A stretch of 64,000 bases of DNA, taken from the NCBI RefSeq assembly GCF_001956295.1, contig NZ_MRTD01000003.1, forward strand, positions 248,001 through 312,000, given 5' to 3'. The notes under the pieces are model-generated. The model saw nothing but the letters and a program-made list of their open reading frames with translations. It had not been told where the DNA came from and searched no databases. Positions 56,230-64,000 of this stretch are shown piece after piece. Positions within the stretch are counted from its first letter, which is position 1; the number at the start of each line of letters is the position of its first letter. The translations under genes were made by a program, and so were the position numbers. This DNA comes from Paenibacillus sp. FSL A5-0031. GTDB lineage: Bacteria; Bacillota; Bacilli; Paenibacillales; Paenibacillaceae.

Positions 56230-56336
56230 GGTTTGGACTCCTTATTATTTATTTCAATTTTTGATTCGTAAATATACATATGCTGCAAGCAAGACAAGCA
56301 TGACTAGCAAGTCCAATGAGGGGAAGCGAGATAAAC

Positions 56337-57746
56337 GTGAGCAATCCAAAAATATTTCTTCTAAAAGCAAGGAAAAAGAGGCTGGAGCAAGGACATCCGT
56401 GGGTCTATGCGACAGAAATTGATCGTTTGGAAGGCGATGCGCAGCCGGGTGATTTGGTTGATGTTGTTAACCATCAAGGACGTTATTTAGCAACAGGCTA
56501 TTGGAATCCAAAATCACAAATTACAGTAAGAATCGTTGCACATACACCAATCGCTGCGATGGATGCAGGCTTTTTCCGTGATCGCCTTCGGCAGTGTCAG
56601 GAGCATCGCCGTCGCTTCGTTGCGGATGCCGATTGCCGATTAGTTTACGGGGAAGCGGATTTTCTTCCTGGGCTTGTTGTTGACCGTTTCAACAATGTGC
56701 TGGTGCTTCAGCTATTGACTCTTGGGATGGATGTAAGAAGAGAAGCGCTGATTGAGGCGTTGATTGACGTATTTCAGCCTGTCGGCATCTATGAGCGCAG
56801 TGATGTAGGTGTTCGAGTGCTTGAAGGATTGGAAGAGCGGACAGGCGTGCTTTACGGCGACTGCCCATCCATTATTGAAATTGAGGAAAATGGCTTGAAG
56901 CTTGAGGTTGATATTGTTGAAGGCCAGAAAACAGGCTATTTCTTCGATCAACGTGAAAACCGTGCTGCCATTGCTCCGCTTATGAAAGGCTGGGGAGGCC
57001 GGAGCGGCATTCATCTCGTAGAGCGTGAAGCACTGGAATCAGGCTCTATTCCAACCGAGTCCAGTTCTGTTAGTAAATCAGCTGGTGCTTCCGATTTAGT
57101 GCCAGTTAACGCGAATGGCAAAGTGGTTACTTTTCCTTTCTGGGATGGTGCATCGGTGCTTGAATGTTTTGCCCATACAGGAAGCTTCACACTGCATGCT
57201 TGTAAATATGGCGCCAAGAAAGTAACATGCTTGGATGTTTCGGAGCACGCCATCGAAACCGCAAAACGCAACGTTGAGCGCAACGGATACTCAGATCGGG
57301 TCGAGTTTGTTGTCGCAGACGCTTTCGATTATTTGCGCGTTCAAGTGAAAGGGCTAGACGAGAGAAAACAGCGCGCGCTTGGCGGCGTAGATACGTCTAA
57401 GAAGATGGAAGGCGGAGCGGGACGGACCTGGGATGTTGTTATTCTTGATCCGCCGGCATTTGCAAAAACGAAGAGCGCTGTAGCAGGCGCATGCCGCGGC
57501 TACAAAGATATCAATTTACAAGGCTTAAAGCTTGTGAATGAAGGCGGATATTTAGTTACGGCAAGCTGCTCGTATCATATGCGTCCTGAGCTGTTTCTGG
57601 AAACGATCCAAGAAGCGGCTGTAGATGCAGGCAAGCTTCTTCGTTTGGTTGAATGGCGCGCGGCAGGCAAGGATCATCCTCAGCTGCTCGGCGTGAATGA
57701 AGGACATTACTTGAAATTCGCAATATTTGAAGTACGAAGCAAATAA
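56337..57746 (+). CDS. RlmI-type class I SAM-dependent rRNA methyltransferase
   Basis: This enzyme of about 469 residues is similar to RlmI, which makes m5C1962 in 23S rRNA. The N-terminal PUA domain has KKRLEQGHPWVYATEIDRLEG. The central EEHE-like region ends in VEGQKTGYFFDQRENRAAIAPL. The SAM motif is VLECFAHTGSFTLHACKYGAK, the catalytic region is VVILDPPAFAKTKSAV, and LVTASCSYHM holds the second cysteine. Two inserts are unusual: about 45 residues before the SAM motif, and a charged loop before the DPPAF motif. The start is GTG 56337 (homologous MSNPKI) or ATG 56316. Confidence 0.9.
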   Translation: MSNPKIFLLKARKKRLEQGHPWVYATEIDRLEGDAQPGDLVDVVNHQGRYLATGYWNPKSQITVRIVAHTPIAAMDAGFFRDRLRQCQEHRRRFVADADCRLVYGEADFLPGLVVDRFNNVLVLQLLTLGMDVRREALIEALIDVFQPVGIYERSDVGVRVLEGLEERTGVLYGDCPSIIEIEENGLKLEVDIVEGQKTGYFFDQRENRAAIAPLMKGWGGRSGIHLVEREALESGSIPTESSSVSKSAGASDLVPVNANGKVVTFPFWDGASVLECFAHTGSFTLHACKYGAKKVTCLDVSEHAIETAKRNVERNGYSDRVEFVVADAFDYLRVQVKGLDERKQRALGGVDTSKKMEGGAGRTWDVVILDPPAFAKTKSAVAGACRGYKDINLQGLKLVNEGGYLVTASCSYHMRPELFLETIQEAAVDAGKLLRLVEWRAAGKDHPQLLGVNEGHYLKFAIFEVRSK

Positions 57747-57778
57747 TTGATTTAAACGAATAGACGGGAGAGTTGCAC

Positions 57779-60700
57779 ATGTCGCTTCGCTTTGTCATCG
57801 GGCGTTCGGGAGCCGGAAAAACATCCTATTGCTTGAATGAAATAAGAAAGCAACTGCAAGGTCAACCGGACGGACCGCCGCTCGTCATGCTTGTACCGGA
57901 ACAGGCTACTTTTCAAACCGAATATGCGCTGCTGCAGAGCGGTGAAATAAACGGGACGATCAGGGCGCAGGCGCTTAGCTTTCGGCGCCTTGCCTTTCGG
58001 GTCATGCAGGAGACGGGCGGAACGGCGCTCGTTCCGATTAACGATACGGGGAAGCATATGCTTCTCTACAAGATCGTACATCGGCTAGGAAAGCAGCTTG
58101 AGTTGTTTCAAAACGGTGCGGAACAGCCTGGATTCATCGATAGGCTTGCAGAGCTTCTAACAGAGTGGAAAAGGTACGGAATAGATTCCGAGCTCTTACA
58201 GGACAAGCAAGACGCTTCTATGGCAGAAGCAGGCCAATCAACATTGCTAAAGCGCAAGCTGCATGATTTGCAGCTCATTTATAGTCAGATGGAGCAGGAA
58301 CTCGCGGGCATGTATATTGACGCCGAGGATTATTTGCGTTATTTGCAAAATGGTTTTGCTAATGCCTCTGCTATGAATGGCGCGCATATATGGGTGGATG
58401 GATTTTATGGATTTACGCCAACGGAATATGAAGCGCTAGGAACGTTGATCGGTTCATCCGCTCAGGTGACGGTCACACTTACACTAAACAGAACTTATGG
58501 AATAGGCGAGCTGCCGCATGAACTGGATCTGTTTCATCCAACAGCCGAAACCTATAATAAGCTGATGGAGCTGGCTGCTCAATATGATGTTGAGGTCGAT
58601 TCTCCCATATTGCTAGACGAAATTCCTCCTGTTCGGTTTAAAAGCAGTCCAATGCTTGCTCATCTTGAGAAGCATTATAGCGAGAGAATACCGATGCTTA
58701 TTGCTGACAAAACGATATTGGACGCAGAAGATGCACGGTGCGGCTTGTCGCTGCATGCTGCTGCGAATCGGCGTGCTGAGGTTGAGGCCGTTGCACGCGA
58801 TATCGTTCGCAGAGCACGTAAAGAAGGGCTGCGCTGGCGGGATATTGCAGTTATGGTACGAAATGCGGAGGATTATACCGACTATATCGGACTTGTCTTT
58901 GCTGATTACGGCATTCCTTATTTTGTCGATCAGAAGGAGAAGGCTGTCCATCATCCATTGATTGAGTTTATTCGGTCTGCGCTTGAAACCGTCTTGTTTG
59001 GCTGGCGATACGATGCGGTGTTCCGCTGCATTAAGACGGAGATGTTGTTCAAGGTTGACGGAAGTTTGCCTAGAGATTGGTTCGATATGCTGGAAAACTA
59101 TGCGCTCGCTGCTGGTATTGATGGCTGGAAATGGCTTGACCATAAGCGGTGGCATCCGTTAGTTCCTGTGTCGCTTGATGATGACGAGGATATAGAGACC
59201 AAAATCAGCGAAAAGGCGCAGCGTGAATTCAATATCGTACTTGCTGCCAGAGAGGTTGTTGTTCCTCCTCTTCGCCGCTTCTCTGATGCACTGAACAAGG
59301 CCGAAAATGTTCAAGGGATGTGCGAGGCATTATATCGTTTGTTAGATGAATCCGAAGCAGCAGACAAGCTCGAGCGCTGGAGCATTCAAGAAACTGGGGC
59401 TGGAAAAACACAAAGAGCAAGAAGCCATAAGCAGCTTTGGGACAGTGTCATGCAGCTTTTGGATCAATTAGCTGAACTGGCTGGAAAACAGACCGTAACG
59501 CCAGAATTGTTCGCCGGCATGATTGAGGCGGGGCTTGACAGCTTGAAGCTTGCCGCGGTACCGCCAGCGCTTGATCAAGTATTGATCGGCAGCATGGACC
59601 GAACGCGGTCGGGGCATATACATGTATGTTATGTATTGGGCGCAAATGATGGCATCATGCCGATGCGTGTGAAAGAAGACGGCATTCTTACCGAATCGGA
59701 GCGGGAACGTTTGGCTGATGCTGGAATCGTAATGGCCCCAGGGGTGCGCAGGCGCCTGCTTGATGAGCGATTTATGATCTATAACGCATTGACCACGCCA
59801 AGCAAGCATTTATGGCTAAGCTGGGCACAAGCCGACGAGGAAGGGAAAAGCTTGCTGCCTTCAGAGATTGTTAGGCATGTCCGTCAGTTGTTCCCGGGCA
59901 TAGCCGTTCAAAGTATCGCGGCAGAGCCTTCGCCAAGCTTGCCATTGTCCGAGCAAAGAAAGTTCGTATCGCAGCCGCAGCGAACGATGTCCTATTTGAT
60001 CGGAGCTATTCGGAAATGGCAGCAGGGAGCTGTTATTGCGCCTTTCTGGTGGGATCTATACAATTGGTACGCGGTTCGTCCGGAGTGGCAGCAGAAGCTT
60101 CAGCTACTGACAAGCTCCTTGACCTATGAGAACCAAGAGCAGTTCCTTTCTAAGGATACAGCGCGCGAGCTTTATGGGGCGAGGCTGCAAGTTAGCGTAT
60201 CGCGTATGGAACGGTTCGTATCGTGTCCGTTTCAGCATTTTGCCATACACGGCCTAAAGCTGCGGGAAAGAAAGCTTTACCGGCTGGATGCCCCTGATGT
60301 TGGTCAATTGTTTCACGCTGCTCTAAGTAAGGTGGCGACGAGCTTTGGAGGACGCTGGGGGAAAACATCGGAAGCGGAGCTTAAGGCGGTCGTCTCGCAA
60401 ACGGTCGATGATTTGGTTCCTAAGCTGCAATCACAAATCTTGTTAAGCAGCAGTCGTTTTCAATATATCGCTCGCAAGCTGAAGGAAATTGTTGGCCAAG
60501 CAGCGCTTATGCTGGGTGAACATGCGCGAAGGGCGCAATTCCATCCCGTAGGCACCGAGGTCGATTTTGGCCCTGATGGGAAGCTGCCGGCACTCCGCAT
60601 TCCGCTTGAGGCGGGCGGTGAGATAGAGATTATCGGCAGGATCGATCGTGTTGATGCTGCAGAAACGGAGGAAGGTCTGCTGCTGCGTGTGCTTGATTAC

Positions 60701-61294
60701 AAATCGAGCTCGACGCATCTTAGACTTGAAGAAGTTGCCCATGGGCTTTCCCTGCAGATGCTGACTTATTTGGATGTACTGGTTACACATGCATCGGCAT
60801 GGCTTGGTCGACCTGCTTCTCCGGCCGGTGTTCTTTATTTTCATGTGCACAATCCAATTCTGGCGCTGACCAACAGCATTAGCCCTGCAGAAGCAAGCGG
60901 TCAGCTATTAAAGCGATTCAAAATGCGTGGACTGGTTACGGCTGATTCGGAAACCGTTAGACTGATGGACGATGAGCTTGACACTGGCTATTCAGAGCTG
61001 CTGCCCGTTGCTTTGAAGCGGGATGGAAGCTTTTATAGCAGCTCTTCGGTCGTCTCGAATGAACAATGGGACGTTCTCCGCCATTCTGTCAGAAATACAA
61101 TCAGCCGAATTGGCAGCTCGATACAGTCGGGTGATGTTTCTATTGAGCCTTATCGTATCGGAACAAAAACACCTTGTCAGTATTGCGATTATAAAGCGGT
61201 TTGTCAGTTTGATGCTCAGTTCGACGGAAATGAGTATAGGAAGCTGAGCAAACCTTCAAAGGAACATATATGGCAGCAGCTAGAGGGGGAGTAA
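57779..61294 (+). CDS. addB: Helicase-exonuclease AddAB, subunit AddB
   Basis: This 1171-residue subunit of the RecBCD-like AddAB complex processes double-strand ends for recombination. The N terminus keeps a Walker A motif (FVIGRSGAGKTSYCLNEI). The C-terminal nuclease domain has the active-site VLDYKSSSTHLRL. Four cysteines form an iron-sulfur site, one in FVSCPFQHFAIHG (near residue 817) and three in CQYCDYKAVC (near 1133-1142). ATG 57779 is chosen because GGGAG lies eight bases upstream; TTG 57773 is too close. addA follows after three bases. Confidence 0.95.
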   Translation: MSLRFVIGRSGAGKTSYCLNEIRKQLQGQPDGPPLVMLVPEQATFQTEYALLQSGEINGTIRAQALSFRRLAFRVMQETGGTALVPINDTGKHMLLYKIVHRLGKQLELFQNGAEQPGFIDRLAELLTEWKRYGIDSELLQDKQDASMAEAGQSTLLKRKLHDLQLIYSQMEQELAGMYIDAEDYLRYLQNGFANASAMNGAHIWVDGFYGFTPTEYEALGTLIGSSAQVTVTLTLNRTYGIGELPHELDLFHPTAETYNKLMELAAQYDVEVDSPILLDEIPPVRFKSSPMLAHLEKHYSERIPMLIADKTILDAEDARCGLSLHAAANRRAEVEAVARDIVRRARKEGLRWRDIAVMVRNAEDYTDYIGLVFADYGIPYFVDQKEKAVHHPLIEFIRSALETVLFGWRYDAVFRCIKTEMLFKVDGSLPRDWFDMLENYALAAGIDGWKWLDHKRWHPLVPVSLDDDEDIETKISEKAQREFNIVLAAREVVVPPLRRFSDALNKAENVQGMCEALYRLLDESEAADKLERWSIQETGAGKTQRARSHKQLWDSVMQLLDQLAELAGKQTVTPELFAGMIEAGLDSLKLAAVPPALDQVLIGSMDRTRSGHIHVCYVLGANDGIMPMRVKEDGILTESERERLADAGIVMAPGVRRRLLDERFMIYNALTTPSKHLWLSWAQADEEGKSLLPSEIVRHVRQLFPGIAVQSIAAEPSPSLPLSEQRKFVSQPQRTMSYLIGAIRKWQQGAVIAPFWWDLYNWYAVRPEWQQKLQLLTSSLTYENQEQFLSKDTARELYGARLQVSVSRMERFVSCPFQHFAIHGLKLRERKLYRLDAPDVGQLFHAALSKVATSFGGRWGKTSEAELKAVVSQTVDDLVPKLQSQILLSSSRFQYIARKLKEIVGQAALMLGEHARRAQFHPVGTEVDFGPDGKLPALRIPLEAGGEIEIIGRIDRVDAAETEEGLLLRVLDYKSSSTHLRLEEVAHGLSLQMLTYLDVLVTHASAWLGRPASPAGVLYFHVHNPILALTNSISPAEASGQLLKRFKMRGLVTADSETVRLMDDELDTGYSELLPVALKRDGSFYSSSSVVSNEQWDVLRHSVRNTISRIGSSIQSGDVSIEPYRIGTKTPCQYCDYKAVCQFDAQFDGNEYRKLSKPSKEHIWQQLEGE

Positions 61295-61297
61295 TGG

Positions 61298-64000
61298 ATG
61301 ATGCACACTGCAAAGGATTCACCCAAGCCGGAAAATAGTACATGGACCGATGATCAATGGGATGCAATCGTTACAAGCGGCTCGAACATCCTTGTAGCTG
61401 CTGCAGCGGGTTCTGGCAAAACAGCCGTTCTCGTTGAGCGAATCATCCGTAAAATATCAGCGAACGCCGATGTTGACCGTCTGCTCGTTGCAACCTTTAC
61501 GAAGGCGGCTGCAGCGGAAATGAAGGATAGGATTCGAAACGCTTTAGAGCTTGAATTGGAAAAGCAACCTGATTCGGAGCATTTGCGAAGGCAACTGGCC
61601 CTAATGAATAGAGCGTCGATTACGACACTACACTCGTTTTGTATGGACGTCATTAGGCGTTACTATCCGTTAATCGGGCTTGATCCTGGCTTTCGTATTG
61701 CAAACGAGACTGAAAGCGAGCTAATGCGCCTTGACGTTCTCGATCAGCTATTTGAGCAAAAGTATGAAGGGGCAGGCGATAATGGCGCTTTTCTAAGGCT
61801 TGCTGATCGTTATGGCGGTGAGCGCGGCGATGAGCCTTTGTACCTTCTGGTTCAACAATTGTTCGACTTTGCGCAAAGCCATCCATGGCCTGAATATTGG
61901 CTTAGGCAAACCGCAGATGCCTTTAATATCGCGGATGTCGCAGCGCTGCAAAACAGTACGTGGGTTGTTAGTTTAATAGCCGATATTGAGATGGCTTTAG
62001 AAGGAGCAAGCTCGCTGCTGCACCAAGCTTTAGAGCTATCGCGACAACCTGCGGGCCCAGCACCTTATGCGGTTACCTTTGATGATGATTTGCAAATCAT
62101 CAACAATCTCTCAGAGATGGTACATTCCATGCCCTGGGAAAGTTGGATAGCGCCTTTTCAGTCCATCGAATTCGGCAAGTTGAAGGCGATGCGCGGCGAT
62201 GAATATGACAAGTCCCTTCAGGAGCAGGCGAAGGAGCTGCGCGATCAAGCAAAGAAGCTGATCACTTCACTTTCTGATGAGTTATTTGGCAGAACTGCGG
62301 AGCAGTTTTTGGAAGAGCTTCAGGAGCTTGCATCACTGATGAAGGCGTTATCCGAGCTCGTTATCGAATTTGGTCAAGGCTATGAAGCGGCTAAACGCGC
62401 GAAAGGGATGCTCGATTTTGGTGATTTGGAGCATTATTGCTTACGTATTTTGCGTGATCCGTCTTCTACACCTGAACAAATGCTGCCTTCGATTGCAGCG
62501 ATTGAATTTCAGCAGCAATTCGATGAAATATTGCTGGATGAATATCAGGATACGAATATGGTGCAGGAAGCAATCGTTTCGTTAATTGAACGGCCAGGTG
62601 CTGGCAACCGGTTTATGGTTGGCGATGTTAAGCAAAGCATATATGGCTTCCGCCTTGCTGAACCGAAGCTGTTTTTGCAAAAATATAAATCGTATCTATC
62701 TCGTCATGAGATGAACAAGCGATCGGAAACAGAGGAATCTGACGCTCTGCGCATCGATTTGGCGCGCAACTTTCGCAGTCGATCGGAAGTTGTTGATGGC
62801 GTGAATGCGGTTTTCCGCGCCATCATGCGCGAGACTGTGGCCGAGATGGATTACGATGAGCGAGCAGAACTCGTGTGTGGCGCTACCTACCCAGATCCAG
62901 TGCCAGCCGATCGTTGTCAAGTTGAGTTTGCCGTATTGAATAAAGCGGATGCAGATGAAGAAGAGACAGCGGATGCCGATAACTCAGATTCGTCAGAGGG
63001 ACAGATTGAGGGCGAACAGGGAGAAAATGGAACGCTTCTCGAATCAGCTTCCGAGCTAAAGACGGCGCAGTTAGAGGCGCGCTGGATCGCTCAGCAGCTG
63101 CAATCTCTTATCGACAGCGGATTCCAGGTTTATGATGGTAAACGGCGTGAGAATCGGCCTATGCAATGGCGGGATGTCGTTATCTTGTTAAGGGCAACTC
63201 AGCAGTGGGCGCCAATTATCATTGAGGAGCTGCAAGGATGCGGTATTCCTGCGTATGCGGAGCTGAGCAGCGGCTATTTTGAAGCGACGGAAGTCGAGAC
63301 GATGCTTTCCTTGTTAAGAGTTATCGATAATCCGTATCAGGATATTCCGCTTGCGGCTGCATTGCGATCGCCATTATTTGCATTAAACGGTGAGGAACTT
63401 GCAAGAATACGCATCCAATCTGCGAAATCAACGTATTATGATGCGGTTCTTCAAGCAGCAGGCGATTTGTTTATGGATGAGGACACGCGCAGGAAGCTTT
63501 CGCTTTTCTTGGACAGCTTGGATCGCTGGCGTGAGGAAGCAAGGCAGGGCTCGCTTGCTAATTTGCTATGGGAAATTTACCGCGAGACCGGGTATTACGA
63601 TTTTGTAGGCGGCTTGCCGGGAGGGACGCAGCGTCAAGCGAATTTGCGAGCGCTGCATGACCGGGCTCGGCAGTATGAAGCGACCTCGTTCCGCGGTTTG
63701 TTTCGATTTCTAAGATTTATCGAACGTATGCGCGATAGCGGCGGTGACTTGGGTACTGCAAGAGCGCTCGGCGAACAAGAGGATGTCGTTCGCATCATGT
63801 CCATTCATAAGAGCAAAGGGCTTGAGTTTCCGGTTGTATTCGTAGCAGGTCTAGGCAAGCTGTTCAATCAGCAGGATGTGCGAAGTGCCTTCTTAAAACA
63901 CAAAGAGCTCGGTTTCGGGCCTCGTTTTGTTGATCCTGCTCTTCGTATTAGTTATCCTACACTTCCTTATCTGGCTATCCGAAGAGCCATGCGTAAAGAA
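61298..64000 (+). CDS. addA: Helicase-exonuclease AddAB, subunit AddA (N-terminal 901 codons)
   Basis: This is the UvrD/Rep-type motor subunit of AddAB. Motifs seen in order are the Q-like ENSTWTDDQWDAI, Walker A NILVAAAAGSGKTAVLVERI, Ia VATFTKAAAAEMKDRI, II FDEILLDEYQDTN, III FMVGDVKQSIYGFRLAEPKLF, and V/VI-region VRIMSIHKSKGLEFPVVFVAG. An acidic insert near residues 545-575 is rich in Glu and Asp. The gene runs off the window, so the C-terminal nuclease is not seen. ATG 61298 follows GAGGGGGAG, four bases after the addB stop. Order addB-addA is as in B. subtilis. Confidence 0.97.
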   Translation, partial: MMHTAKDSPKPENSTWTDDQWDAIVTSGSNILVAAAAGSGKTAVLVERIIRKISANADVDRLLVATFTKAAAAEMKDRIRNALELELEKQPDSEHLRRQLALMNRASITTLHSFCMDVIRRYYPLIGLDPGFRIANETESELMRLDVLDQLFEQKYEGAGDNGAFLRLADRYGGERGDEPLYLLVQQLFDFAQSHPWPEYWLRQTADAFNIADVAALQNSTWVVSLIADIEMALEGASSLLHQALELSRQPAGPAPYAVTFDDDLQIINNLSEMVHSMPWESWIAPFQSIEFGKLKAMRGDEYDKSLQEQAKELRDQAKKLITSLSDELFGRTAEQFLEELQELASLMKALSELVIEFGQGYEAAKRAKGMLDFGDLEHYCLRILRDPSSTPEQMLPSIAAIEFQQQFDEILLDEYQDTNMVQEAIVSLIERPGAGNRFMVGDVKQSIYGFRLAEPKLFLQKYKSYLSRHEMNKRSETEESDALRIDLARNFRSRSEVVDGVNAVFRAIMRETVAEMDYDERAELVCGATYPDPVPADRCQVEFAVLNKADADEEETADADNSDSSEGQIEGEQGENGTLLESASELKTAQLEARWIAQQLQSLIDSGFQVYDGKRRENRPMQWRDVVILLRATQQWAPIIIEELQGCGIPAYAELSSGYFEATEVETMLSLLRVIDNPYQDIPLAAALRSPLFALNGEELARIRIQSAKSTYYDAVLQAAGDLFMDEDTRRKLSLFLDSLDRWREEARQGSLANLLWEIYRETGYYDFVGGLPGGTQRQANLRALHDRARQYEATSFRGLFRFLRFIERMRDSGGDLGTARALGEQEDVVRIMSIHKSKGLEFPVVFVAGLGKLFNQQDVRSAFLKHKELGFGPRFVDPALRISYPTLPYLAIRRAMRKE

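Overview
The window looks like a chromosomal segment of an endospore-forming Bacillales bacterium, most likely Paenibacillus or a close relative. The evidence is the sporulation and germination genes (gpr, spoIIP), the CIRCE-controlled hrcA-grpE-dnaK-dnaJ cluster, the leuS T-box, strong AGGAGG-type ribosome binding sites, moderate GC, and long stretches of gene order shared with the Bacillus subtilis comE, holA-rpsT-gpr-spoIIP-lepA-hemW-hrcA and prmA-rsmE-mtaB-yqeW regions. No tRNA, rRNA, CRISPR array, insertion sequence or prophage was seen. Most of the window is vertically inherited housekeeping sequence.

Layout. 1-7.6 kb: the end of a TlpA/ResA-type thioredoxin gene, cimA (minus), dinB, a [4Fe-4S] ferredoxin, a membrane L,D-transpeptidase, a 46-residue membrane protein (minus), a quinone-type pyrD and a RelQ-type alarmone synthetase. 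7.7-15 kb is the accessory part: a 1202-residue secreted phosphoesterase ending in cohesin-like and dockerin modules, a PCYCGC-type lipoprotein coupled to a membrane thioredoxin, and a three-gene set (Gmad2 protein, ECF sigma factor, probable anti-sigma factor). 15-24 kb: an RNA cytosine methylase, an RsuA-type pseudouridine synthase, a Cof-type HAD phosphatase, a DEAD-box helicase with a long RGG tail, ywbE, a conserved small protein, a DinB-GNAT fusion and a CynX-type transporter. 24.3-33.5 kb: T-box-leuS, then comER (minus) divergent from comEA-metY-comEB-comEC.

33.7-50 kb: a SigW-like sigma/anti-sigma pair with a candidate autoregulatory promoter, an unexplained three-hairpin intergenic segment, holA, rpsT (minus), gpr, spoIIP, a membrane protein in the yqxA position, lepA, hemW, an N-acetylglutamate-synthase-like acetyltransferase behind a candidate ARG box, and the heat-shock operon followed by two small genes. 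50-50.5 kb is a decayed island in which a truncated TetR gene runs into a frameshifted tail of a nitrate/sulfonate/taurine-type ABC ATPase. 50.7-64 kb: prmA, an M50 protease, rsmE, mtaB, a Nudix hydrolase, a YqeW-type transporter (minus), an RlmI-type methyltransferase, addB and the first 901 codons of addA.

Functional themes are RNA modification and translation control (RsmF-like, RsuA-like, PrmA, RsmE, MtaB, RlmI-like, LepA, LeuS), DNA uptake, replication and repair (ComE proteins, HolA, DinB, AddAB), sporulation, and envelope-stress sigma factors. No clearly new defence or mobile system is visible. The best leads are the Gmad2/ECF locus with an apparent ATT start and a half Gmad2 domain, the lipoprotein/thioredoxin pair, the structured segment at 35.46-35.6 kb, and the TetR/ABC chimera.
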